This document shows positions 16,117-23,624 of a stretch of DNA of 62,957 nucleotides, one piece after another. The notes beneath the pieces were generated by a model. It made no database searches. It was not told where the DNA came from and saw nothing but the letters and a program-made list of their open reading frames with translations. This stretch comes from JBGTFE01 sp036403235 (GTDB lineage: Bacteria; Acidobacteriota; Blastocatellia; Pyrinomonadales; Pyrinomonadaceae), in assembly GCA_036403235.1 (NCBI GenBank), contig DASWRI010000018.1, forward strand, positions 1 through 62,957, given 5' to 3'. Position numbers and translations under genes: made by a program. Within the stretch, counting starts at the first letter, position 1; each line of letters starts with the position of its first letter.

Positions 16117-16749
16117 ATGAAAATCAAAAACTTATCAATCGTTGGAATCTCGGCGCTGGCCATTGCTATGTCAGCCTGCCCGGCTGCGACCAACACAAAT
16201 ACTGCAAATTCCAATGCAAACAAAAACGCAGTCGTGACCAACGTCAATACGACCAATAACGCGTCCGCGAACACGAATGCGAACACGACAAACACCGCCA
16301 CATCAAACGCCGCGACGACCACAACCGACGGTCAGGTCATCAAAATCGAAGAAGCCGGAATTACGGTAACCGTGCCGAAAGGCTTCAAATTCAGCAAAGA
16401 TGGCGAAGACACCGTTATTAAGAGCGAAGACGAAGGCGTCGACGTTCGCTTCACCGTTCCGAAAGACGGCGATTATGCTAAAACCGTTTCCGATGCCGCC
16501 AAAGAAATCGATTCGTATCTCGACGACGTAAAAATCGAAGACAAAGGCTCGAAAGTCGACGTCAGCGGAATGGAAGGCACGTCGATGAGCGGAACCGCGA
16601 AAAACGAAGGTGAAGACGTGATGTGGGATTTGACCATCATCAACGCACCGAAAAAACCCGTTCTCGCCAATATCTACGCTGAAAAAGCAAGCATGGCAAA
16701 ATACGGCGCTCAGGTTAAAGAATTAATCAAAAGCATCAAAAAACAATAG
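16117..16749 (+). CDS. Lipoprotein with Asn/Thr-rich spacer
   Basis: 210 residues. Signal peptide with lipobox MSAC (Cys about 21), then a 45-residue Asn/Thr/Ala spacer, then a small beta-rich domain (IKIEEAGITVTVPKGFKFSK, then a C-terminal IYAEKASMAKYGAQVKELIKS). I recognise no family. It resembles its upstream neighbour in signal and spacer but not in domain, so shared export rather than shared descent is seen. Confidence 0.72.
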   Translation: MKIKNLSIVGISALAIAMSACPAATNTNTANSNANKNAVVTNVNTTNNASANTNANTTNTATSNAATTTTDGQVIKIEEAGITVTVPKGFKFSKDGEDTVIKSEDEGVDVRFTVPKDGDYAKTVSDAAKEIDSYLDDVKIEDKGSKVDVSGMEGTSMSGTAKNEGEDVMWDLTIINAPKKPVLANIYAEKASMAKYGAQVKELIKSIKKQ

Positions 16750-16773
16750 TTTTTCAAACGGAAAACTAAAAAT

Positions 16774-16812
16774 AAAAAAAATGGAAAATCGTTAACGATT
16801 TTCCATTTTTTT
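16774..16812. terminator. Bidirectional intrinsic terminator (perfect palindrome)
   Basis: A fully self-complementary stem centred at 16793/16794, with the core ATGGAAAATCG and flanking A and T runs, sits between two converging genes and can terminate both. Confidence 0.92.
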
Positions 16813-16828
16813 CCTGTTTACATTTGAT

Positions 16829-18055
16829 TTAAGCCGAAGCGTCCTTTGCTTCGGACGGTTGATATGGCGGCAAGCTGACGCGCGCCTGTTTTTCTTTTTT
16901 CAAGCCTAACGCCCAATCGGCCTGCATTAGCGTATGAATATCGCGCGTTCCTTCGTAAATCACCGCCGCTTTGCAGTTTCTTAAATAACGCTCGACCGGA
17001 TAATCGTTCGTGTAACCGTTTGCGCCGTGAACTTCAATCGCCATCGAGGCCGCTTTTTCCGAGCGAATCGTCGCCTGCCATTTTGCCAGTGAAGCGGCTT
17101 TTGCCGAAGATTTTCCCTGATTTTTCAAATAGCCGGTTTTCAGCCACAAAAGATGCGACATTTCGTAATCGGCTTCCATATCGGCGATTTTTTGTTTGAC
17201 GAGCTGAAAATTGGCGATTTTCTGTCCCTGTACTTCGCGCGTATTGGCGTAAGCGACGGAGGCGTCGCGCGCGGCGCGAATGACGCCCGTCGCGCCCGAT
17301 GCGACCGTGTAGCGGCCGTTTTCGAGGCTGAACATCGCAATCTTAAAGCCTTCGCCTTCCTGCCCGAGCATATTTTCCTGCGGAACTCTGACGTCCTGCA
17401 AAGAAAAATAACCCGTGTTGCCGGCGCGAATTCCGAGCTTTCCGTGAATCGTGCCCGAAGAAAAGCCTTCCATTCCGCGTTCGACGATAAAACAGCTCAT
17501 TCCCGAATGGTCACGATTTCGGCGTTTTTCCTCGTCCGTCCAGCAGAAAAATAAAAAGTGGTCGGCGACGTCGCCTAAACTAATCCACATCTTTTCGCCG
17601 TTCAAAATCCAATCGTTTCCGTCGCGCCGCGCGTTCGAGCGCATTCCGATAACGTCGCTGCCGGCGTTCGGTTCGGTCAAACCGAAAGTCGCCAATTTTT
17701 CTCCTTTCGCCTGCGGCACGAGATATTTCTGTTTCTGCTCCTCAGTTCCCCAGCTGTAAACGCTCAAAGAATTTAAGCCGACGTGAACCGACATCGCGAC
17801 GCGCAGAAACGTGTCCATCGCTTCGAGTTCCTCGCAGACGATTCCGAGCGAAATATAATCAAAACCCGCGCCGCCGTATTGCTCGGGAATGCAGACACCG
17901 AGCAGCCCGAGGTCGGCCATTTTGTCAAAAACCGAGCGCTCGAAATGCGATTTTTCGTCCCATTCTTTGATAAAAGGCGCGATTTCGCCCTGCGCAAATT
18001 CGCGAACCGTCTGTCTTAGGGCGAGATGCTCCTCAGATAATTCAAAATCAATCAC
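16829..18055 (-). CDS. Acyl-CoA dehydrogenase
   Basis: FAD-dependent oxidation of an acyl-CoA. 408 residues, the usual length. Signatures include FGLTEPNAGSD, WISLGDVADHF and the C-terminal catalytic base in IYEGTRDIHTL (Glu368). ENGRYTVASGATG and GANGYTNDYPVERYLRN are typical. The chain-length preference cannot be read; short-chain or glutaryl-type enzymes are possible. Standalone gene, divergent from moeA. Confidence 0.93.
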   Translation of the reverse strand: MIDFELSEEHLALRQTVREFAQGEIAPFIKEWDEKSHFERSVFDKMADLGLLGVCIPEQYGGAGFDYISLGIVCEELEAMDTFLRVAMSVHVGLNSLSVYSWGTEEQKQKYLVPQAKGEKLATFGLTEPNAGSDVIGMRSNARRDGNDWILNGEKMWISLGDVADHFLFFCWTDEEKRRNRDHSGMSCFIVERGMEGFSSGTIHGKLGIRAGNTGYFSLQDVRVPQENMLGQEGEGFKIAMFSLENGRYTVASGATGVIRAARDASVAYANTREVQGQKIANFQLVKQKIADMEADYEMSHLLWLKTGYLKNQGKSSAKAASLAKWQATIRSEKAASMAIEVHGANGYTNDYPVERYLRNCKAAVIYEGTRDIHTLMQADWALGLKKEKQARVSLPPYQPSEAKDASA

Positions 18056-18151
18056 AAATTTAATTTTCCTCTCTAAAATGTTTGATATGATAAAATTTTA
18101 ATACAGAAAAGCAGTTTAGCATTTTGCCGAAATTTGCGCTAAAAGCCCTGA

Positions 18152-19351
18152 ATGATTCCTGTTTTCGAAGCAATAAAAATTATAAAAAGCGAAACACGAG
18201 CGCTTGAATTTGAAACGATTGAGACAAACGAATCGGTCGGCCGGATTCTCGCCGGAGAGATTTTCGCCGATATGGATTTGCCGCCGTTCGACCGCTCGCA
18301 GATGGACGGTTTTGCGGTCAAATCCGAAGACACCGCAAGCGTGCCCGCAAAATTAAAAATCGTCGGCGAATCAATTGCCGGAAAAGGTTTTGACGCGGAG
18401 ATAAAAAGCGGCGAATCCGTTCGCATTATGACCGGCGCGCGCGTTCCCGACGGCGCGGACGCGGTGCAGAAAGTAGAATTGACGCGCGCGGCGGGCGAAA
18501 AATTTATCGAAATCCTTGAAACGGCGAAACTTCAGCAAAATATCGTCAAACGGGCCGCCGAAATTCGAAAGGGCGAAAAGATTTTTACGAACGGCGAGCG
18601 CATCACGGAAAATATGATTGCTTCGATTGCATCTTTCGGCTGCGCGAAAGTGAAAGTCGCACGCAGACCGAAAGCTGCGATTCTTTCGACCGGAAGCGAG
18701 ATTGTCGACGTTTCGCAAACGCCCGAAAAAGACCAGATTCGCAATTCAAATTCAATAATGCTCGAAGTTTTCGCCAGAAAAGCGGGCGCGAAAACTTCGG
18801 TTTTGCCGATTGCACGGGACGAAATTTCGAATCTAAAATTGCAAATCTCGGAAGCTTTGGCCGCAAATGATGTTTTGATAATTACGGGCGGCGTTTCGGT
18901 CGGCGATTACGATTTTACAAAACCCGCTCTGCGCGAGCTCGGAGCCGAGATTTTTTTTGAAAAGGTCAGCTTAAAGCCAGGAAAACCGGCGGTTTTTGCG
19001 AAATTAAACGATAAATTGATTTTCGGACTTCCGGGCAATCCGGTTTCGGTCGCGGTGACGTTTTGTCTTTTTGTCCGGACGGCTTTATTGCGAATGCAGG
19101 GCGCGAAAAATGATGAATTGAAAAAAGGTTTCGCCGTCGCCGGCGAAAAAATCAGAGGCGCGCGCGAACGCGATTCGCTGCTTCCCGTATCAGTGGAAAC
19201 AAACGAGCGCGGAAAGTTGAAAATCGAGTCGCTGCGCTTTGGCGGCTCGTCAAATTTTATCCAATTTGCGCGTGCAAACGCTCTGGTTTATATTCCGCAA
19301 AACTCAAATCTGGAAATGGGAGATGTCGCGCAAATATACTACTTACCGTAA
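18152..19351 (+). CDS. moeA: Molybdopterin molybdenumtransferase MoeA
   Basis: Inserts molybdate into adenylated molybdopterin. 399 residues with the four-domain MoeA pattern: PPFDRSQMDGFAV near the N-terminus, RIMTGARVPDGADAV, the MoaB/MogA-like core (ILSTGSEIVD, ITGGVSVGDYDF) and GLPGNPVSVAVTF, then the C-terminal beta-barrel domain. It heads a moeA-methyltransferase-moaC group. Confidence 0.95.
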   Translation: MIPVFEAIKIIKSETRALEFETIETNESVGRILAGEIFADMDLPPFDRSQMDGFAVKSEDTASVPAKLKIVGESIAGKGFDAEIKSGESVRIMTGARVPDGADAVQKVELTRAAGEKFIEILETAKLQQNIVKRAAEIRKGEKIFTNGERITENMIASIASFGCAKVKVARRPKAAILSTGSEIVDVSQTPEKDQIRNSNSIMLEVFARKAGAKTSVLPIARDEISNLKLQISEALAANDVLIITGGVSVGDYDFTKPALRELGAEIFFEKVSLKPGKPAVFAKLNDKLIFGLPGNPVSVAVTFCLFVRTALLRMQGAKNDELKKGFAVAGEKIRGARERDSLLPVSVETNERGKLKIESLRFGGSSNFIQFARANALVYIPQNSNLEMGDVAQIYYLP

Positions 19352-19362
19352 AATAAAAACGA

Positions 19363-20127
19363 ATGGATTCGGAAAAGACACAATCGGAACAGCTCGCGCT
19401 CGGGCATCTCGCGATTCACGAAACGGTCGAGAGCATTCTCGAAAAACAGCCGCGCGGCAAAGTTCTGGACATTCCCGCCGGAAAAGGCGCGCTCACACTG
19501 CGTCTGAAAAAGCTCGGTCACGAAGTTTTTTGCAGCGATTTGTACCCGCAGATTTTCAAACTTGCGGACACGGAAATAAAATTCGGCGATTTGGACGCGC
19601 GCCTTCCCTTCGAAGACGAAACTTTCGATTATATCGCCTGCGTCGAAGGCCTCGAACACATCGAAAATCCGGCGAACGCGATTCGCGAATTTGCGCGGCT
19701 TTTGAAACGGGGCGGACTTTTAGTCGTCAGCGTTCCGAATATCATGAACATCGAAGAACGCCTGAAATGGCTTTTCAGCGGCTACACGTCGCATTTTAAG
19801 CCGCTTTCGAGAGAAGCGATTTCCGACATCAAACACGAAATCGGCGACGAATACAGCGGAATGGAAGAAGTCGCGCTGCACGTTAATCCGATTGGATATT
19901 CGGAAGTTCGATTTCTCTTGGAGAAAAGCAATTTCACGCTCGAAAAAACTTTTCTCGACAAGCGCAAGAAAAACACGTGGCTCTTTTACCCGATTGTAGC
20001 GCTGATAAAACTTTCGGCGCGCTTCACTTCCGAAAAAAAACGACGCTCGCGCTGGACGAGCGAGCTAAATTCGGACGAAGTTCTGCGCGGCGGCAACACA
20101 TTGATTTTTCAAGCGAGGAAGAATTAG
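19363..20127 (+). CDS. Class I SAM-dependent methyltransferase
   Basis: 254 residues. Motif I is VLDIPAGKGALTLRLKKLG (about 34-52), followed by acidic FCSDLYPQ, then DETFDYIACVEGLEHIENP and LLKRGGLLVVSVPN. The C-terminal third is basic and ends with a hydrophobic stretch (WLFYPIVALIKL), suggesting membrane association. It starts 11 bases after moeA. The substrate is unknown; quinone, lipid or glycan methylation are possible. Nothing ties it to molybdopterin except position. Confidence 0.85.
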   Translation: MDSEKTQSEQLALGHLAIHETVESILEKQPRGKVLDIPAGKGALTLRLKKLGHEVFCSDLYPQIFKLADTEIKFGDLDARLPFEDETFDYIACVEGLEHIENPANAIREFARLLKRGGLLVVSVPNIMNIEERLKWLFSGYTSHFKPLSREAISDIKHEIGDEYSGMEEVALHVNPIGYSEVRFLLEKSNFTLEKTFLDKRKKNTWLFYPIVALIKLSARFTSEKKRRSRWTSELNSDEVLRGGNTLIFQARKN

Positions 20128-20187
20128 CCGCGAATTACACAAATAAAGAAAAGAAATAATAATTCGTGTAATTGTATAATTCGCGGC
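20127..20187. repeat. 16-bp imperfect inverted repeat
   Basis: Arms 20127-20142 and 20172-20187 (GCCGCGAATTAYACAA) match at 15 of 16 positions around an AT-rich centre. It fills the gap between the methyltransferase and moaC. No clear 7-base period and no T run. Confidence 0.6.
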
Positions 20188-20196
20188 AAAAATAAT

Positions 20197-20664
20197 ATGA
20201 AAAAGCTTTCGCATTTTGACGAAACGGGAAATATAAAAATGGTCGATGTCGGCGAAAAAAGCCCGACTGCGCGGCGTGCGGTCGCTTCGGCCAAAGTTTT
20301 GCTGAACGAAGAAACGATTCGAATTTTGCGTACAAACGAAAATCCGAAAGGCAATCCGCTCGAAATCGCACGCATCGCCGGAATCATGGCGGCCAAGCAG
20401 ACTTCAAACTTAATTCCGCTTTGTCATCAAATCAATTTGTCGAAAATCGATGTCAAAGCCGAGATAAAAGATTTCGGCGTTTTGCTCGAAGCCGAAGCCA
20501 AAACAAACGCGCCGACCGGCGTCGAAATGGAAGCCTTAACGGCGGTCTCGGTCGCCGCCCTGACCGTTTACGATATGTGCAAAGCCGTGCAGAAAGATAT
20601 TGTCATTACGGATATTCAATTGGATTCGAAAGAAGGCGGAAAAGCGGATTTTGTCCGTCGTTAG
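20197..20664 (+). CDS. moaC: Cyclic pyranopterin monophosphate synthase
   Basis: Molybdenum cofactor step after MoaA. 155 residues, the normal length. Signatures: HFDETGNIKMVDVGEKSPTARRA at the start (pattern shared by the family), KQTSNLIPLCHQINL, GVEMEALTAVSVAALTVYDMCKA with the conserved catalytic region, and LDSKEGGKADF near the end. It belongs with moeA upstream; no moaA is in the window. Confidence 0.96.
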   Translation: MKKLSHFDETGNIKMVDVGEKSPTARRAVASAKVLLNEETIRILRTNENPKGNPLEIARIAGIMAAKQTSNLIPLCHQINLSKIDVKAEIKDFGVLLEAEAKTNAPTGVEMEALTAVSVAALTVYDMCKAVQKDIVITDIQLDSKEGGKADFVRR

Positions 20665-20745
20665 TAGCCCTTTGTCTTTTGCTGATTGAGTTTTAAATCA
20701 GAACTCAAATTAAACTCAGCTTCCAACCGGCGACGGACAAAAAAC
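20650..20745. repeat. Nested inverted repeat after moaC
   Basis: TTTGTCCGTCG at the 3' end of moaC pairs with CGACGGACAAA near 20731. Inside it, CCTTTGT can pair with ACAAAGG, and a GAGTTT/AAACTC stem lies near 20685-20718. The same phrase (TTTGTCCGTCG) reappears upstream of glyS at about 38627. No strict T-run terminator. Confidence 0.55.
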
Positions 20746-20821
20746 AAAGGACAAACTTAGAACTTTGTTGTAGAATCAAACGTAAGACAAAACAGAATTT
20801 GAAAAGGAGTTTTTTGCGAAA

Positions 20822-21613
20822 ATGAGATATAAATTAGCCGAAGATGCCAAGCCGCAAGTTAATCTTCTGATATTTGCAACCGTAATCAGCGTTGTTTTGT
20901 GGGTAATTTCTTCCTGGGTTTTCCCGTCGATGCGTTATCTTTTTTATCCGCTTCAGCTTTTTGCGACCTTCGTGCACGAAGGCAGTCACGCTCTGGTGAC
21001 GCTTTTAACGGGTAATTCGGTGCGCAGTCTGACGGTTTCGCCCGATACGAGCGGCGTCGTCTGGTCGGCCACTTCCGGCTGGTTTTCGCAGCTTTTGATT
21101 TCGAGCGCGGGCTATCTCGGCGCGACGCTTTTCGGAACTTTGCTTTTAATCTGGATTCGGTTTGGCCGTTCATCGAGAAAAGCTCTCTATGTTTCCGCGG
21201 GTTTTGTCGGCGTGATGACCGTTATTTTCGGTCTGCTCGCGCCAATCTGGAATCTTTTTGAAAAGGTAACTTTGTTTAGCGTTATCTTTACGGTCTTTTC
21301 GGGCACGCTTTTAACCGCCGGGCTTTTTGCCGTCGCGCGCAAGGCAAGCGAAAAATGGGTAAATTTCGCGCTCAGTTTTCTTGCCGTTCAATGTCTGCTC
21401 AACGCATTTTTCAGCTTGAAGGATTTATTTTTTATTTCTACCGGTTCGGACGTGCCGAACGACGCGGCCAATATGGCGAGCGCGACCGGCATTCCTTCGG
21501 TCATCTGGGTTTTTCTATGGATTGGAATTTCGCTTTTGATGATTTCCATCGGCCTTCGGGTTTACGCCGTCAGCCAGAAAACCGCGCAGCAGGATTTGCC
21601 GTTTGAAGATTAA
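20822..21613 (+). CDS. Polytopic membrane protein, M50B peptidase-like
   Basis: 263 residues with several transmembrane helices. FVHEGSHALVTLLTGNSV (about 48-65) has the His-Glu-x-x-His zinc-protease motif in a membrane-proximal place, as in M50B-like proteins. A second acidic zinc ligand (Asn-Pro-Asp-type) is not evident, so proteolytic activity is unproven. It has a GGAG ribosome-binding site and its own terminator. Confidence 0.75.
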   Translation: MRYKLAEDAKPQVNLLIFATVISVVLWVISSWVFPSMRYLFYPLQLFATFVHEGSHALVTLLTGNSVRSLTVSPDTSGVVWSATSGWFSQLLISSAGYLGATLFGTLLLIWIRFGRSSRKALYVSAGFVGVMTVIFGLLAPIWNLFEKVTLFSVIFTVFSGTLLTAGLFAVARKASEKWVNFALSFLAVQCLLNAFFSLKDLFFISTGSDVPNDAANMASATGIPSVIWVFLWIGISLLMISIGLRVYAVSQKTAQQDLPFED

Positions 21614-21644
21614 AGTTTTTCGCTTCAAACGAAAAATAAATATT

Positions 21645-21679
21645 AAAAGCGAGCGAATTTATAAAATTCGCTCGCTTTT
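21645..21679. terminator. Intrinsic terminator
   Basis: AAAAGCGAGCGAATTT (21645-21660) pairs with 21664-21679 around ATA, followed by more T. It ends the M50B-like gene. Confidence 0.92.
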
Positions 21680-21712
21680 TTTGTCGCTTCAAATTAGAAT
21701 TGTGAGGAATCT

Positions 21713-22486
21713 ATGAAAATAAAATTTGCCGTCCCGGTTTTGCTTTTTTTATGCGCAAATATTTTCGCGCAGGTCAAAAGCCCGACGCCCGCGCCGAAGG
21801 CCGTTCCGTTTTCCGAATCGCTTCAAGCGATTGCCGTTTCGGGTGATAGCTGGAGCTCGGCGACTGGGAAAGCGCAGCTTTTTGAGCGAAAAAACAAAAA
21901 ATCGAAATGGAAAGCCGTCGGCAAAAGCTTTCCGGTCGTCGTCGGCAGAAACGGTTTCGGGCTCGGCGTCGAAATGCCCGAAAAGCGCGATATGACCGAT
22001 ATGGTCGAGCCGTACAAACACGAAGGCGACGGCAAATCGCCAATCGGACTTTTCCCCTTAACGTCGGCTTTCGGCACCATCGAAAAGCCCGAATACGTCA
22101 AGCTTCCCTACACGAAGCTGGCCGAGTGGACTGAATGCGTCGACGACGTCAATTCTTCGTTTTACAACACAATCATCGACCGGATGCAGGTCGGAAATTT
22201 CGACTGGAAAAGCTCGGAAAAGATGCTCGCAGTCGGCGCGCAGTACGATTTGGGCGTTTTTATCGGATACAATTCTTATCCGGTCAAAAAAGACTACGGC
22301 TCATGCATTTTCCTGCACGTTTGGAAAGACGAAAAAAGCGGAACATCCGGCTGCACGGCAACCTCAAAGGAAAATATCGAAACGATTCTGGGCTGGCTCG
22401 ACGCAAAGAAAAACCCGTATCTGATACAGATGCCGGGCAAATACATAACTTATTATCAATCCTGGAAGCTACCGGAAATCAAATGA
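21713..22486 (+). CDS. L,D-transpeptidase (YkuD-like) exported protein
   Basis: 257 residues. The signal peptide ends near NIFAQ. A Pro-rich linker precedes a domain with the YkuD order: VVVGRNGFG, HEGDGKSPIG, then the active-site block SCIFLHVWKDEKSGTSGCTA, whose Cys is the likely nucleophile and whose His pairs with it. Such enzymes cross-link or remodel peptidoglycan. A small protein is coupled to it by an ATGA overlap. Confidence 0.85.
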   Translation: MKIKFAVPVLLFLCANIFAQVKSPTPAPKAVPFSESLQAIAVSGDSWSSATGKAQLFERKNKKSKWKAVGKSFPVVVGRNGFGLGVEMPEKRDMTDMVEPYKHEGDGKSPIGLFPLTSAFGTIEKPEYVKLPYTKLAEWTECVDDVNSSFYNTIIDRMQVGNFDWKSSEKMLAVGAQYDLGVFIGYNSYPVKKDYGSCIFLHVWKDEKSGTSGCTATSKENIETILGWLDAKKNPYLIQMPGKYITYYQSWKLPEIK

Positions 22487-22734
22487 CTCTGAGCGAGCTG
22501 CCAATCGGCGCGCGCCTTCTGGTTCGCTCGAAAAATGACTGGCGAAGCGCCGTCGTTTCGCGGTTTGACGCGGAAAATGCGACGCTCATCGTCTGCTCGC
22601 CGACGGGCAGAACTTATCGCCTGCACCGCACCATCGAAGCCGAGATAATTCTCGACGGCAAAATCCCGATTCTCAAAATTGCAAAAGAGGAAAACTGGCG
22701 CGAAAATTTTACAAAATACGATTTTCGCTGGTGA
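22483..22734 (+). CDS. Small protein coupled to the L,D-transpeptidase
   Basis: 83 residues, starting with the ATG that overlaps the preceding stop (ATGA, 22483-22486). It has a short beta-rich pattern (IGARLLVRSKNDWRSAVVSR) and a C-terminal IAKEENWRENFTKYDFRW. I recognise no family. The frame is also open further upstream, but the coupled start is preferred since the upstream part overlaps the transpeptidase. Confidence 0.65.
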   Translation: MTLSELPIGARLLVRSKNDWRSAVVSRFDAENATLIVCSPTGRTYRLHRTIEAEIILDGKIPILKIAKEENWRENFTKYDFRW

Positions 22735-22736
22735 AT

Positions 22737-23513
22737 TTAATATTTAATCCGATTTACTGCCCGAATTTTCCGGCTCGCGTTTTCCTGCACGAAAACGATT
22801 ATTTTTAGATTTTCCGTTTTCCAGTTCGGCTGAATCGACAAATTCGTTTCGGCCTCAAACATTTTAGCTTTTGCGTCGATTACGCCGATTGATTTCAGTT
22901 CGCGCGCAACCGAAACGTGTTCTAATTTTTGACCGGAATTTTCGCCGCGTTTAACGTCGCTGGCTAAATTATCTTCGGCAATCGCCAGATAAACGGTCGC
23001 GTCTTCGCGCGCAGGCAACTCGGCAATTTTTATTTTTAATTTTTCCCCGTCGCGCGAAATCTCGATGTTTGTCTTTTGATTTTTGACGGCTTCCATCACC
23101 GCTTTCAACGCTTTTCCCGAATCGCTTCCGTTAAATTCCTTTTCGCCGTCGACGACCATTTGCGGCGTGTAAGTCGAGTCCAATTTAAACTTTTGCGCGT
23201 AAAGCTCTTGTCTTTGGCTAAAAAGCGCCGACGAAAATTCGTCTTTCCAGCCGAGATAATTCCAGTAATCGACGTGCAGCGCAAGCGTAATTATCTCGGC
23301 CTGCTCGTATGGCTGCTCTTTTTCGAGCAAAGCCAGAACGCGGTCAGCCGGAGGACAGCTGCTGCAGCCTTCGGAGGTGAAAAGCTCGATTAAAACAGGA
23401 GATTTTGATTTCGGATTGCGTATTTCGGACGCCGGATTTTCGGAAACTTTCTGGCTTTGAGCTGTGCACGCCGTCGAGAAAATCAAAAATAGAAAAATTA
23501 TTGCCGGTTTCAT
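22737..23513 (-). CDS. DUF1223 lipoprotein (thioredoxin-like)
   Basis: 258 residues. Lipobox-like STAC (Cys about 16), then a spacer, then VLIELFTSEGCSSCPPADRVL, the DUF1223 thioredoxin-like Cys-x-x-Cys motif, followed by HVDYWNYLGWKDEFS and TPQMVVDG. The spacer (about 24-40) is encoded by in-frame heptad repeats. Function unknown; a redox or copper/cofactor role is only a guess. Convergent with the small protein with 2 bases between. Confidence 0.85.
   Translation of the reverse strand: MKPAIIFLFLIFSTACTAQSQKVSENPASEIRNPKSKSPVLIELFTSEGCSSCPPADRVLALLEKEQPYEQAEIITLALHVDYWNYLGWKDEFSSALFSQRQELYAQKFKLDSTYTPQMVVDGEKEFNGSDSGKALKAVMEAVKNQKTNIEISRDGEKLKIKIAELPAREDATVYLAIAEDNLASDVKRGENSGQKLEHVSVARELKSIGVIDAKAKMFEAETNLSIQPNWKTENLKIIVFVQENASRKIRAVNRIKY
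23401..23442. repeat. In-frame heptad repeat inside the DUF1223 gene
   Basis: Plus-strand units GATTTTG, ATTTCGG, ATTGCGT, ATTTCGG, ACGCCGG and ATTTTCG run every 7 bases from 23401. They encode the Asn/Pro/Ser/Lys spacer between lipobox and thioredoxin-like domain. Confidence 0.7.
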
Positions 23514-23624
23514 ATATTTATTATCCGTGACTTTCGTTTATTAATCTAATTTTTACGCGCGTTTTGTTTCCCAAACTCAATTTGGTAAAATTGAATTTTG
23601 CTTTTACGACAGAATTTTTCATCT

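Noticed and set aside
22135..22482. Long open frame upstream of the 83-residue coupled ORF
   Set aside because: This part lies wholly within the L,D-transpeptidase reading in another frame and has no start support; only the ATGA-coupled start is kept.
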